64,000 nt of DNA, from assembly GCF_905147365.1 (NCBI RefSeq), contig NC_056417.1, positions 12,112,501 through 12,176,500 on the forward strand, written 5' to 3'. How positions within the stretch are numbered: position 1 is the stretch's first letter; each line of letters opens with the position of its first letter. Positions 46,233 to 58,091 of this stretch are shown in pieces. This DNA is from Aricia agestis. Lineage: Eukaryota > Arthropoda > Insecta > Lepidoptera > Lycaenidae. The notes beneath the pieces are model-generated. The model was not told the origin of the DNA. It did not search any database and was given only the letters and a program-made list of their open reading frames with translations. A program made the position numbers and the translations under genes.

Positions 46233-46360
46233 GGGCCTGTTTCACCACTTTCTGATAAAGTGCCTAATAGGCTATTTACAACTTTTTTGACAGATTCTCC
46301 ATACTTGATCTGGCAAGTTAATTGGTGGATAGCCTTATCAGGAAGTGGTGAAACAGGCCC
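46233..46360. mobile_element. GGGCCTG MITE copy 5
   Basis: TAA on the left and TTA on the right, so one target copy has mutated. Subfamily with ACAACTTTTTTGACAG. Confidence 0.82.
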
Positions 46361-46436
46361 TTACTAGGACATAATATTACTGCCATGTTTTCACGCTGAG
46401 GCAGCACCAGCAAAGGCAGCAAACTAATATAATAAT

Positions 46437-46698
46437 CCATAATAGTCTATGGACGCTTCACACCACGTCAGTCTGGCCCCGTGGTAAGTACCTGAAGGAC
46501 TTGTTACGGGTACCAGACAACGGAAATATTATACTATTACGTATATATTATTTAACATTTTAATATGATACACATATTTAATACACATCCATGACCCAGG
46601 AACTTTTGAAAACTTTTTGTTCCGTCGGCGGGATTCGAACCCGCGACCCCCGGCTTGAGATACCAACTGCAGCCCACCAACTGAGCCACAGGGGTAGT
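46437..46698 (-). mobile_element. tRNA-headed SINE (second family), copy 1
   Basis: On the reverse strand: TGGCTCAGTTGG (A-box), GGTTCGAATCC (B-box), then TTCAAAAGTTCCTGGGTCAT and a 3' end GACGTGGTGTGAAGCGTCC. Sister copies at 57450-57712 and 62038-62311. The tRNA-like part is not a tRNA gene. Confidence 0.82.
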
Positions 46699-48139
46699 CT
46701 ACTAAAAGTATTGTTTGACGTTTGACAACATTTCTGTCAAAATCCTGAAATAATAATATGACGTGTTTAACTGTGCACAGACTGCACAGTTGGATGTATG
46801 GACCAAAATCCGACAGCATGTCGTATCGGATTTTTATAAAATAAATCGTGTACAAAAACTCCTAACATAAATAGTTCATTTGTCATACTTTACGTCGTCT
46901 TAGTACAATAGTGTTTAAATTTTCCTTCGCAAAAGAAAATATAAGTTGAGCAGTTTCCTTGCGATAAGGAAAAGTTAAGGGGTCAAAGTTTTTCCAATGT
47001 CTAGTGTTAGAGTTTAAATATATTGGGTTTTTTGTTGCGAAACTTTAATATATGTTACTTTATTTTATATTCAACATGCTTGTAAAAAAAGTTGTTTTTG
47101 AGGTCTGATTTTTGAGGGGAAAGAGGGGTGTAATAAGGTCTATGTTTAACGTGTACATCTGTCTGTCTGTGTCAGCGTAGCATCTAAACTGGTCCAAAAA
47201 TCAGATCAAACACTGGTTTGATCTGGTTTTTTTGTTTGAAAGTTGACGTGATCAGAAGTGTTCTTAGTTCATCAACATCAGCCCATTCAGTGCTGGAAAA
47301 TTGGGGTTCTTCTAACTATTTTATGAACGTCTGTAACCGACCTTCAGACTTCAGTAATAGCGATTTTATTAATGCAGGTCGACATGGGCGTATCGAGGGG
47401 GGGGGCAGGGGGGGGGGCAGCTGCCCCCCCTGGATCAAATTGACGTCCCTACTAAGTATATTATATCTACTTTTATCTATAAAAATTAAAGTACGAATTT
47501 TTGCCATTTGTTTGCAATACAATATTTTTACAACTAAAATTTTTTTTTATTCTTTATAAACACCTAGCTTATGAAAAATCTGATTCATAATATTAGTATA
47601 GATTATGGAGTGGCCGCAAACATGGAATGGTACTAAATCGACCCCATCAGACTGGAAAGTAATAGCGTGTACATGTTAGTGGCGGTGTTAAACTTAGTTG
47701 TGCGGAACTAAATTATATCGGTGCGGAGAGGTTTTATAGCAGTGCGTATTGTCACCTACAGCTTACTGTTATCAGTAATAATAATAATTAAGGTGTGTAC
47801 ACTGTACAGTGCTCCCAAAGTGATAATGCGCATAGAAATTTTCGTTATTTTTCGGCAACGGTCGTATTTCCCGAGCGTCGGAAGACGTCGCTGCAAGCGC
47901 TGTTTTAAACAGAGCTTTGCAGCGACGTAGAGTCGCCAGACGTTGCTTAGACGTTACCATGGCAACGCCACGATGGCTTCCCGGTGACCGGCGACAGCGG
48001 ACAGCCACCGGCCATATGATATTTACTTCTATTTCCTTTGAACAAGATGCAAAATGCAAGTTTCATAGTTTCGGGTGTTTTCGTGATTACAACAATTAGC
48101 GAAGATTTCCATGCGCATTATTAATTTGGGAGTACTGTA
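46699..48139. other. No gene; partial hAT-like end at ~47387
   Basis: CATGGGCGTATCGAGGGGGG at 47387 resembles the 5' end of the element at 62672. A hairpin ACGTCGCTGCAA...TTTGCAGCGACGT lies at about 47885-47930. Confidence 0.45.
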
Positions 48140-48363
48140 CTGTGTTCATACACATAGAGTTAACTGTTAAAGCAGCGCTTAAAGAAAAACTTTTTTTATT
48201 AAAACTTTTGTATGGCCAAATAAATGATACTGGGGCGCTTGCTCATATAAATCATAACCAAAATTCTTCTCTTTCAGCGCTGCTACTTGCACATAGAACT
48301 CTGTGGAACGGATACATTACAAGTTACAACCCCAAAATATTATTAGCACGTTGTCACACCCTG
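48140..48363. mobile_element. CAGGGTG MITE copy, left arm truncated
   Basis: AGAGTTAACTGTTAAAGCAG / AGCGCTGCTACTTGCACATA inverted pair; right end TTGTCACACCCTG then TA. Confidence 0.72.
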
Positions 48364-48429
48364 TAAAGGTCTGCTTGTATCAGTCACATGACAGGCATAG
48401 ACAAGCAGATTAATTCTTAAATACACTTG

Positions 48430-48564
48430 GGGCCAGTTTCACCACTTCCTGATAAGTGTCGGATAAGCTATCCACTTAACTTGACAGATAGAGTATGGAG
48501 CATCTGTCAAATAAGTTGTGGATAGTCTATCCGGCACCTTATCAGGAAGTGGTGAAACAGGCCC
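48430..48564. mobile_element. GGGCCTG MITE copy 6
   Basis: Opposite orientation of the inner arms relative to copy 1. Left end reads GGGGCCAGTTTCACC; TTA follows the right end only. Confidence 0.8.
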
Positions 48565-49429
48565 TTAATATATTTATTTGTAAAATTGGCTAACGTATAC
48601 CTAGTAGATTAAAATCTACAGGATAGCCAAATTTAGAAGTCTATTGAGCTATGTTACAGGCTACAGCGGTTCGATAAGCAACCCCACAAAGCCATAATAC
48701 GCTTATATGAGTGGCATTACGGGGATTAAATGCACTTGTGGCAGTAAAATCGCGGGTTAGCCCCCCGGCGGTTGTAAACCCGTAACAGTAAACTACTTGC
48801 TGGGAGGGTTGTTCGTCTAGTAACTAGTAATAGCCTGTACAATAAATTCATAGGACCTATATAGCACCTATAAACGTAGTATCTACGAACTTGCTCGTAA
48901 GGCCTCAAATTATTTATTGTAAGTATTTTGTTTTAGCTGTACGGTACTACTCATATGTAATACATTTTTGACTGGATTAAGATAGAAAAAAATATGAAAT
49001 TTTAACTTTTACTACGCATGAACTGAGTTAAACATATAAATGGTTCTTTATTATGTTGTTATAAATAAATACTATAGTCCAAACTAAGCGACATGTCATA
49101 CATTCTCGTATATTCGATATGAAGTTTCTAACGTCTGTTGTTTGGACCATAATATTTTGTTTTAGGAACAACATGATATACTGTTAACTATTCCGCAATT
49201 ATAGAAATAATTTTGAACAACTTCTACACTATAATGTTCTCGTCTAGACTGGCAAATGAAATTTTAATTGCCATAATTAAAACACACGGTCGAATTCATG
49301 AAACTAATTCATTGAAACACGTTTTTAATTTGTAAATATTCATTAAAAGTTGTGAAGTGCACTCATTGGGGACTCGCAGCGAGTTTAGCAACAACGCTCA
49401 GAATCATTATCAGACTGCATTAAAAACGT
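48565..49429. other. No recognisable feature
   Basis: No supported gene or repeat. Confidence 0.4.
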
Positions 49430-49612
49430 TATGAAGGAGATGACGACTGCAACTCCATAACCGTAAACTTTTCCGAGATAAAAAGTATCCTATGTCCTTT
49501 CGCAGGACTCAAAGTATCTCCATGCCAAATTTCAGCAAAATCGGTTCAGCGGATTGAGCGTGAAGAGGTAACAGACAGACACACATTCGCATTTATAATA
49601 TTAGTATAGAAG
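49430..49612 (-). mobile_element. Helitron-like non-autonomous repeat
   Basis: Reverse complement begins TCTATACTAATATTATAAAT and contains GCTGAAATTTGGCATGGAGA. Confidence 0.7.
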
Positions 49613-49781
49613 TAAGTATAAATATAGAAGTATAGATAAAAATGTGCAAATCATTAAGCGGTAACACTCGAAGCGAGTTTCAAGAATTCCAACTTCTAAG
49701 AAATCAGTACCCGGATTCTACTATATTAAACTTAACGTTATTATTTGTTCCATTTTTATCAAACATCAAAATATAGACGTG

Positions 49782-50108
49782 GGAGAGCCATGCTTCGGCA
49801 CGAATGGGCCGGCTCGACCGCAGAAATACCACGTTCTCACAGAAAACCGGCGTGAAACAGCGCTTGCGCTGTGTTTCGCCGAGTGAGTGAGTTTACCGGA
49901 GGCCCAATCCCCTACCCTATTCCCTTTCCTACCCTCCCCTATTCCCTTCCCTTCCCATCCCTACCCTCCCCTATTAACCTATTCCCTCTTCAAAGGCTGG
50001 CAACGCACCTGCAGCTCTTCTGATGCTGCGAGTGTCCATGGGCGACGGAAGTTGCTTTCCATCAGGTGACCCGTTTGCTCGTTTGCCCCCTTATTTCATA
50101 AAAAAAAT
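49782..50108 (+). mobile_element. GTGGGAGAGCC retroposon, full copy
   Basis: Starts GTGGGAGAGCCATGCTTCGG, ends GTTTGCCCCCTTATTTCATA plus poly(A). The CT-rich tract (CCCTACCCTATTCCC) is longer than in the other copies. Confidence 0.82.
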
Positions 50109-50133
50109 ATTCTTTTAAATTTTATACAATTTA

Positions 50134-50286
50134 GGGTCAATTCAGGCCGCAAAGCGACGCGTAGATGCAATTTAAGTATAAATTTGTATTGAATTGATAT
50201 TATATTTGCAAGACGTCTCACGCAATCGAAGTCTGTAAAATTTTTAGAAATTCATCTACGCGACGTGTTGTGGTCTGAATTGACCG
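50134..50286. mobile_element. GGGTCAATTCAGGCC MITE copy 2
   Basis: Diverged relative of 30094-30242. TTA is preserved on the left only. Confidence 0.75.
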
Positions 50287-50942
50287 TAATTTATAAACAA
50301 ATTTTTAGAATTTATTTTGGACGATCAGAAAGCGAAGACGTTGTTGGCATGACATTTATAAAGAATACCATTAATTTGCACAACGAAAGCTGCTGCATTA
50401 AAGCCGAATTGACACAGCAGAATCGAGGTATGTTCTGTAATGCGGATTCCATCAACTATTTATTATTCCGACAAAGTTGAACCATTTGTGAGTTTAAGCT
50501 CGGTTAAAAAATTATGCTCAATAATATGAAAACTTCTACCTGGCTTCCTTGAATTATTCATAAGCTAAGTTTCCTAGGAATTGTTCGCGATATAATTATA
50601 TTTCCAACCTGTCTGGGGCATGATGGAGAGGCCAGGAGGTGCTAACGGGTAGCTGTACGTGACGTCTACGTACTTGCTGCATTATGTGCATTTATTCGGC
50701 TGCTTAAACCTTGTTTAACTGCCATTTACCGGTAAAAAATAAATAAAACTTAAAAAAAAATGCCCTCATTGTCATCAAATAATTTTTTACAATAGGGACG
50801 ATGCGATATTTTTATTTTTGTGTTTATTTTAAAGAACTCCATGTAGACTACAAGTATATTCAAAAATTAAAACACTGGAATTTACTGCAAAAAATGCGGT
50901 TTAAAATTGTCAATATAAATTTTGGCGCCAAATCGGATCTAT

Positions 50943-51146
50943 AGTCTGTATGGCGTCACTACTGTTTGGCAATTATTGACAATGTGGGGCCATTGTCAAT
51001 AATTGTCAAACAGTAGTGACGTCATACAGTCTGATCGTACTTCTCAAAAAGTTGTCATGCCCCGCGTTCCATTTAGCGTTAAAAACGATCAAAACGCTCA
51101 AAATGGAGGCATTTTGGTCGTTTATAACGCTAAATAGAACCCGGGG
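50943..51146. repeat. Two adjacent hairpins
   Basis: Hairpin 1: 50943-50984 with 50991-51032 (42-bp arms, few mismatches, 6-bp loop). Hairpin 2: about 51059-51146, CCCCGCGTTCCATTTAGCGT with complement. No ORF. Confidence 0.75.
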
Positions 51147-51388
51147 ATAGCATATGTGACGTCATGACTCATGACTGAACGCTGATAGGTAATTTGAAAT
51201 CCGCAAGTTACTTTTAACTGGTAATTTTTGAAAAAAAAAATTATTTCATAAAATATTAACCTTTTTTATATTTTTTTAAAGTTTTAATAGCAACATTTTC
51301 ATAAATATTATATTTGCATGTTCCCTATTATATCCACAGCATGACATCATGACAATATCATCCGCTAAAAGCATGCTTGTAGGCTGAT

Positions 51389-51471
51389 CGCACGTTTGTC
51401 AGACGCGTACCGTACGCGCCGCATAGTTCAGAAAATGCGATGCGTACTCGTACGGTGTTGACAAACGTGCG
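51389..51471. repeat. CGCACGTTTGTCA inverted repeat
   Basis: 13-bp arms around a CpG-rich 57-bp centre (TACCGTACGCGCC, CGTACTCGTACGG). Probably a small MITE. Confidence 0.6.
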
Positions 51472-51602
51472 AGGTTTCACATCATTTCATATAACGAATT
51501 CTAAAATGCGGCGCGAACGCGACGGCGCGTGCTTGCTGATAAATATGCGATCACCTTTACATATTTTTGTGTTTCCATATTTCACGAGATTTTTATGTCT
51601 GT

Positions 51603-51740
51603 ACTAGATAACACCCGCAACTCCGTTGTGCGTGAACTCGTTTATCGCTTGCGGACCGTACATTTTTACCGTTATAAAAACCCTATGTCCTTTCCTGGGA
51701 CACAAAGTATCTGCATACTAAATTTTATCACGTTGCACCC
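51603..51740 (-). mobile_element. Helitron-like repeat, 3' half
   Basis: Reverse complement ends ACGGAGTTGCGGGTGTTATC then TAGT. Confidence 0.65.
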
Positions 51741-52028
51741 GCGATAGTGGAATCGCCCTCTTTATAATTATTTTGTTGCACCATGTAAGCTTCATAAGTC
51801 CAATATTTGAATTCCATACCACGAGCGCAGGCTAATCCTAATTTCGAACGATTATCAGTTATCAAGTTTTATGTATCAAACGCTGTTCAAAGTACGGAAT
51901 TCACGGAAATTCCCCGAACATTTCCCATCAAAATAGGCTCTAATAGAAACATGCAAACTGAACTTTGCTCTTGAAATAAGCCCGTGAGTAAACAGTCAGA
52001 GTTCGGGGGAACGATCTATAATCTACAC

Positions 52029-52249
52029 CAGCCTTTCCCAAAGTGGGCGATAACGCCCCCTTGTGGGCGCTGAAGGTCTGAAGGGGGCCGGTGTGGGACC
52101 CAGAAAAAAATTGGAGGGGTTGTGTAGAGGCTTAGGGGGTGATTTATTTCATCAGGATGCATTTTAAATTGAAACAAAGCTAAGCTAAGCTAAGGGCGCT
52201 ATAATATAATTTGTTCTTAAAGGAGACAGAATAAGTTTGGAAACCTCTG
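52029..52249. mobile_element. hAT-like element (8-bp TSD ATCTACAC)
   Basis: 221 bp, ends CAGCCTTTCCCAAAG and TTTGGAAACCTCTG, perfect duplications ATCTACAC at 52021-52028 and 52250-52257. Too short for transposase. Confidence 0.88.
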
Positions 52250-52339
52250 ATCTACACCTACATTTTACATTATATACATCGAGGAAATTAAACGTTGAGC
52301 TGGTTTATGCTTCTGAAATAATATTATTAGTAAGTATTT

Positions 52340-52705
52340 TAAAAAGATATAAAAAGAGGCTTAAAAATTGTACGTAAGTAGGAATTAAAATTCTCTATCT
52401 CAAAAACTACTAACCAATATTGATGAAACTTGTAGCATTTCCTAAGTTGAATAATACCTAGTACAACAAAAGAAAAATCACTTTTAATCGGCCTTGTATT
52501 TCCGGAGATATGCGAACACAAACATAAAAACATACATACTTACATGATACATGATACACGCATACACTTTTGAAAGGCACATTTGTTCAGACGCCAATAA
52601 TTATAGACTAACATATTATACGAAAACTGGACAGTCCTGAAAATATTACATACATAATACATATACGAAGTACATACTCGTCGAATTGATAACCTCCTTT
52701 TTTGA
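52340..52705. repeat. GAAGTCGGTTAA dispersed repeat, copy A
   Basis: TTTATCTCAAAAACTACT-like block, GATATGCGAACACAAACATA, and the end GATAACCTCCTTTTTTGAAG. Copy B, at 53400-53725, is in direct orientation. Confidence 0.75.
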
Positions 52706-52714
52706 AGTCGGCTA

Positions 52715-55700
52715 ATAGTACAGTTAATGAAGGCAAAAATCAGGCACAACCTCCGATTTCGTTGAACCTCCATCGATTTGGATGAAATTTTGGAATTGAG
52801 TATGTTTTACCCTCTACTTCAAAAGTGACATACGCTCGTATTGCGCTTTTTGCAATTTAGGGGTGAAATTCACCCCTTTTTCAAAAAGGAGAAAAAATGC
52901 AAATCGAACCATTCTGGCTTTAGTAATTGTGTTTAATTACATAATATAAACGTTTTTTCAATATTTTTATGCCTGATTTATGATTCTAATAAATTTTTAA
53001 CCCTTTTAACAACCACCCCTTAAATGAAAAACTATGAAAAAATCACCTTTTGTATTTCTGAGTTTCTAAATATTACATACAGGGTTTGTTTCATATATTT
53101 TATGATATAATTTTTGGTTGACGATGAAATTTCAACACTTACAAACTACTCTCTTGATGCAAAATCACTGTAAAACTATTGGTTAAAAAACTTAAGCCTA
53201 TTTAATTATTGTACACGAGAGAAGTAAAATCTTATTTGCTAAGTATGTAGGTATTAAAATTATAATTATTGCGAAACTTTTTATCCTTAAAAACTACGGC
53301 TTGTCTTGCTTAATAATAGTTCTAACTTTTTTATCAGTTAGTTAAACCTGATAAAAAAGTTTGGATGGAACGTTAATTTATCTTATAATTAAGTAATACC
53401 TAGTATTTTAAAAAGATAAAACCGACTTCAAAATAGTACGAAGTTGAGAATTAAAATTGCTTTATCTCAAAAACTACTGAACCGATTTTGGTGAAACTTG
53501 TAGGGTTCCCAAAGTTGAATAATACCCAGTATAACAAAAAAATTACTTAAATTGGACTTGTAGTTCCGGAATTATGCGAACACAAACATAAAAACATACA
53601 TACATTTGAAATTTTGCACATTTGTTCAGACACTGAAATAGACTATGTATACAAAAACTGGGCAGTTCTGGAAATATCACATACATACGCGTCGAATTGA
53701 TAACCTCTTTTTTTAAGTCGGTTAAAAAATAAACACATTTTATTCTAGTTCATCACAGCTCTCAGCTGAGCCGTTACCCAAAGGGTAAGAACGGGACCCT
53801 ATTACTGAGACATCGATGTCTGTCCGTTTGTCCATCTGTCTGTGTGTCTCCAGGCTGTTAGTCAGGAACCGCTATAGCTAGAATTCTGAAATTTTCACAG
53901 ATTATGTAATATGTATATATCTGTTGCCGCTATAACAACAAATACTAAAAACAAACTAAATTTAATATTTAAGGGGGCTCCCATACAACCAACGTTATTT
54001 TTAACACAGTTGCATTTGGACTTTAATAATTAATAATAAAATTTAAATTAATTAAATAATTAAGGGGAGCTCCCATACAAAAAAAAACACAATTTTCAGC
54101 CTATTTTTTGCTCTATTGTGGTACGGAACCCTTCGTGCGCGAGTCTAACTTGCACTTGGCCGATTTTTTATTTTTGGATTGTCTATTGTTTTCCCACTGA
54201 ATATCTGAAATTAATACCAGGTTATCCCCTTTCTATCGAATCTCACTAACCTAGTGGGGATTTTAAGAGTAAAGGAAGAGAGAAGGCTCTAGTGTACTGC
54301 GCACACACTTGAGCACTGTAAAATTATTCCTGCCTATCACCAAAACTGGTGTGGAGGTATTTTAATTGTTATAATTTAGAAAATATACTAAAATATTCAA
54401 TAGACCACGTCATCCTCGAAAGCCCCACTACTTTTTCCAGTAAATGTTTACCATTTCTTTCACTTTTTCTGTCAAGAAAAGACACATACACGTACCCATA
54501 TATGACGTATGTTTAATTTAGTACCTATAGACACGTTTTCCTGCAATTTAAGAATACCAAATCTCTGCTTCAAATTTTTTTCAAAAAATAATTTATTTGT
54601 TTTATTACCATAGCTCCCTTAATTTTTTAGTTACTAGGTTCATTTAAAAAATATTTTAAAGAGCTTTGAGATCATGCTAAGAAACTTTTTTTAAAGCCCT
54701 TAATTTTTAAAATAAAAAGGGTTAATAAGTGCTGGTTACGTGGTTATCGCAGTAAAAGTTGGCTATTTTTCATCCTACAAAAATAAAAAGAAAACCAAAA
54801 GCTTTTTTAGGAAACAAACTCAAATTTTGTTCTTAAAGTTTTTTTACGAATATCCAATATTTTAAAAGTTATATCCAAAAGAAAACGAAATTTACGAAAA
54901 TTATAAAACCAAAATTTTATGAAATCATCTTTTTTTTCAAAAGTAAGGATTCTAAAGCAGGTTAATTTTTTGAGGTCATAACTTATGCTAAAATAAAGAA
55001 AAGCCTTTAGGGATAACCATAAATTTGAGATATTGTAGAAATGGTAAACGTTTTATTTTTCGTTTTTTCCAAAAAAATTCGAAAGTGTCATTTTATTTTT
55101 ATCATAACTTGCTCAATTTTAATGCTATTAACTTTTTACAGTACTCAATAGAAAGGTAATTTTAAGTACTTTAAAAAGTGTTCAGGAAGTATGTGTCATA
55201 AAATACATCAATTTTCCGTTATTTGTGTATGAATGTTTAGATTAAAGTACTCGCCGAAAAAAAGTATACATATAATCACCTATATTTCATTTTAAATTAA
55301 AATTAGAGGGTTATTAAAATTAGGCATTTATTTGTTATTTTATTGACTTTAATTTAGGCTATTACATATTTTTCGTAAAAACGTATAGTTTTTGAGTTAT
55401 TTATGAAAAACCGTTTTAAAACATGTAATTTTATCTCGAAAAATCACAATCTTCGATCTTTAATTACTCGGAAAGTATTGATTTATTCCAAAAACTTTAA
55501 AAAACAAATTTTGCTTAAAATTTGTCTGTTTATCGATTTTTGCGGTTTTTTTTTTGTTTAAAAATATTTCACCCCCGAGAAGGGTTGGCATCCACTCCCA
55601 GGGCAAAAGCGCAAGTTGGCACTATGTCACTTTTGTTTCTTAGGGTATCCCTCACTTACTCACCAATTTTCATGAAAATCGATGGAGGTTCAACGAAATC

Positions 55701-55730
55701 GGAGGTGAAAACCTTCAGTGACTCCACTAT
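52715..55730. mobile_element. 3-kb ORF-free element with ~150-bp inverted ends
   Basis: 52715-52870 is homologous to the reverse complement of about 55560-55730 (CCTCCGATTTCGTTGAACCT, CCATCGATTT, AAAAGTGACATA, TTGCGCTTTT). The interior is very AT-rich, contains repeat copy B (53400-53725), a GTTCCGTACC-type repeat (53768-54170) and a SINE fragment (54268-54354), and has no meaningful ORF. Probably a large non-autonomous DNA transposon with later insertions. Confidence 0.65.
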
Positions 55731-55892
55731 AATATATCTTTTTGTTTTATATTTGAGAAGTCAATTGTTTCATTGTACCAGCATGTTTAAGGCATTATTG
55801 TGTTTGTTCTCGTGGATTTACTATATTTTTAAATAAGCACCATAAATAATATTAATTTAGGCTAGCTACCTAGTACTATCAAATTTCTATAC

Positions 55893-56092
55893 TTAATATT
55901 ATAAATGCGAAAGTGTGTCTGTCTGTTACCTCTTCACGGCCAAACAGCTGAACCCATTTTGCTGAAACTCAGTATGAAGATGCTTTGAGTACTGGCAAAG
56001 GACATAGGATACTTTTTATCCCGGAAAAATGTACGGTTTGCACGCGATAGACGAATTTTGGCGCAACGGATTTGCAGGCCTCGTCTACTTCA
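55893..56092 (+). mobile_element. Helitron-like non-autonomous repeat
   Basis: TACTTAATATTATAAATGCG to GCGCAACGGATTTGCAGGCC followed by TCGTCTACT. The full length of the family (about 200 bp) is visible here. Confidence 0.72.
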
Positions 56093-56130
56093 TAATAGCA
56101 GAATAATAATATCATCAGATAACGCCTTAA

Positions 56131-56462
56131 GGCCTCTTACACACTGCGACTTTTAAAAGCGATGCAGTCGCGCGTTTTCGAAACGCGCGACTGCATCGCG
56201 ACACCAGCAATTTTTGTATCGATGCTGTCGCGCGTTAATATCGATACAGTTGCGCGTTAGCATCGATACACACGCGCGACACTATAGATTTTAGCATTGA
56301 TTTTGCTTCTGCATCGCGACAGAATCGCTACTATATCGCGACTGTATCGATGCTTAAAGTAGTTCAAGTGTGTAAAGGTGGACCATTTGCGACTGCACCG
56401 ATGCTGCATCGCGACAGCATCGCGACTGCATCGCTGATAAAAGTCGCAGTGTATAAGGGGCC
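56131..56462. mobile_element. MITE built of GCATCGCGAC iterations
   Basis: 332 bp, ends GGCCTCTTACACACTGCGAC and GTCGCAGTGTATAAGGGGCC, flanked by TAA (56128-56130, 56463-56465). More than ten GATGC(A/T)GTCGCG-like words in both orientations fill it, giving many alternative hairpins. Confidence 0.82.
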
Positions 56463-57035
56463 TAAAAACGTCGCAACACGAAACCGACAAATGGTTCCTC
56501 GCCCATTTCCGTCGTACAGTAATTTGATAATGACTCGTGTGATGGGTGACCTTGTCCACGAGGAGGGCTATTTCAACCCCATGTGATGATTGATTACAGC
56601 TGTGCTATCTTTAGATAACTGTTATACTGTGTATAATGTAATTATTCTAGATAACCCGGCGAACTTCGTATCGTTTTCTTCCTAATAAATCTTCCCTTGA
56701 CTTCTATATTTCCAGACTCAGAAATGAGCCAAACCAGTTCAGCCGTTTTCGAGTTTTAGTGAGACTGACAAAATTTGAAGTTAATTATTATTGATACACT
56801 AGCTGTTGCCCGCGACTTCGTCCGCGTCAACATAGTATAATAACAAAGATGGATAGTCGGCTATCAAATATGAAAAAAGTAAAATATAACCTCCTCTTTT
56901 TTGGAAGTCGGTTAAAAAGTAGCCTAAGTTACACCTTACTACATCAGCTATCCCGAAGATTAGCCCGAACAAACAGACAGACAGACATACAGACAAAAAT
57001 TGTAAAAAATGTTTTTTTGGTGTATGAAGCGTATA
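56463..57035. repeat. Dispersed repeat with CCCGCGACTTCGTCCGCGT
   Basis: About 56785-56990: ACTAGCTGTTGCCCGCGACT, CTCTTTTTTGGAAGTCGG and an ACAGACAGACAG run. Common dispersed pattern; class unassigned. 56463-56784 is empty. Confidence 0.55.
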
Positions 57036-57037
57036 TA

Positions 57038-57296
57038 CAGTGTGTAACAAAAATAAGTGATAATACTTTAGGGTGTGTACGTGTTCCTTGTAGAGAGTTC
57101 ACTGTGAAAGTAGCAGCGCTGAAAGACGAAAATTTCTTTTCACTTTTGTATGGGCAAGGGCCCGAGCGTCACGAGTTTCCCCATACAAAAGTGAAAAAAA
57201 AAGTTGGTCTTTCAGGGCTGCTACTTTCACAGTGAACTCTCTACAAGGAACATGTACACATCCTAAAGTATTATCACTTATTTTTGTTACATCCTG
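57038..57296. mobile_element. CAGGGTGTAACAAAA palindromic MITE, copy A
   Basis: 259 bp between TA dinucleotides (57036-57037, 57297-57298). Arms exceed 110 bp and include ATAAGTGATAATACTTTAGG and AGTTCACTGTGAAAGTAGCA. A TA target fits Tc1/mariner-type MITEs. Both strands give long spurious ORFs. Confidence 0.87.
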
Positions 57297-57449
57297 TATA
57301 TTCATATGCATGTAGCAAAAACGGTTCTTTCAATATTACAAACAGACACTCCAATTTTATTTATATGTACAGATGTTTAGATAATATTATAGACTATATG
57401 TTTCGCAACTTGCGACGAAATTCCTTCGTCGCAAGAGAACCGAACTTGA

Positions 57450-57712
57450 CGACCTCTGTGGCTCAGTGGTGAGCGCGTTGGTAGCTCAAGCCGGGGGTCG
57501 CGGGTTCGAGTCCCGCCGACGGAACAAAAAGTTTTCAAAGTTCCTGGGTCATGGATGTGTATTAAATATGTGTATCATATAATAAAAATCTTAAATATAT
57601 GTATAGTATAAAAGTATTAAATATATTTCCGTTGTCTGGTACCTGTAACACAAGTCCTTCAGGTACTTACCACAGGGCCAGACTGACGTGGTGTGAAGCG
57701 TCCATAGATATT
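57450..57712 (+). mobile_element. tRNA-headed SINE (second family), copy 2
   Basis: Best-preserved copy: A-box TGGCTCAGTGG, B-box GGTTCGAGTCC, body TTTTCAAAGTTCCTGGGTCA, 3' CTGACGTGGTGTGAAGCGTC. Confidence 0.85.
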
Positions 57713-57833
57713 CTTTATCGGAACTCAAAATCTCTAATCAATCTCTTAGCTGATATCTATCTCTCTCTTGAGTCTCTCTACTTAATTATACGTCAAAACC
57801 GCGAGCTGTGAAAAGGTAATAAGAAGCTGTATA

Positions 57834-58091
57834 CAGGGTGTAACAAAAATTAGTGATAATACTTTAGGGTGTGTACGTGTTCCTTGTAGAGAGTTCACTG
57901 TGAAAGTAGCGGCGCTGAAAGACGAATTTTTTTTTCACTGTTGTATGGGCAAGGGCCCGAGCGTCACGAGTTTCCCCATACAAAAGTGAAAAAAAAATTT
58001 GGTCTTTCAGCGCTGCTACTTTCACAGTGAACTCTCTACAAGGAACACGTACACACCCTAAAGTATTATCACTTATTTTTGTTACATCCTG
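57834..58091. mobile_element. CAGGGTGTAACAAAA palindromic MITE, copy B
   Basis: 258 bp between TA (57832-57833, 58092-58093). Nearly identical to copy A about 540 bp away. Confidence 0.88.

Noticed and set aside
46619..46696. tRNA-like sequences (also at 57450-57525, 62038-62118, 4978-5044, 63960-64000) as functional tRNA genes
   Set aside because: Each is joined to a conserved SINE body and 3' tail, several carry mismatched stems or decayed B-boxes, and they recur as dispersed copies.
55522..55836. 104-codon ORF
   Set aside because: Overlaps the right inverted end of the 52715-55730 element, and similar words occur in the other end.
56849..57311. 128-codon and 70-codon ORFs on opposite strands
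   Set aside because: Both are produced by the arms of a palindromic MITE and adjoining dispersed repeat.
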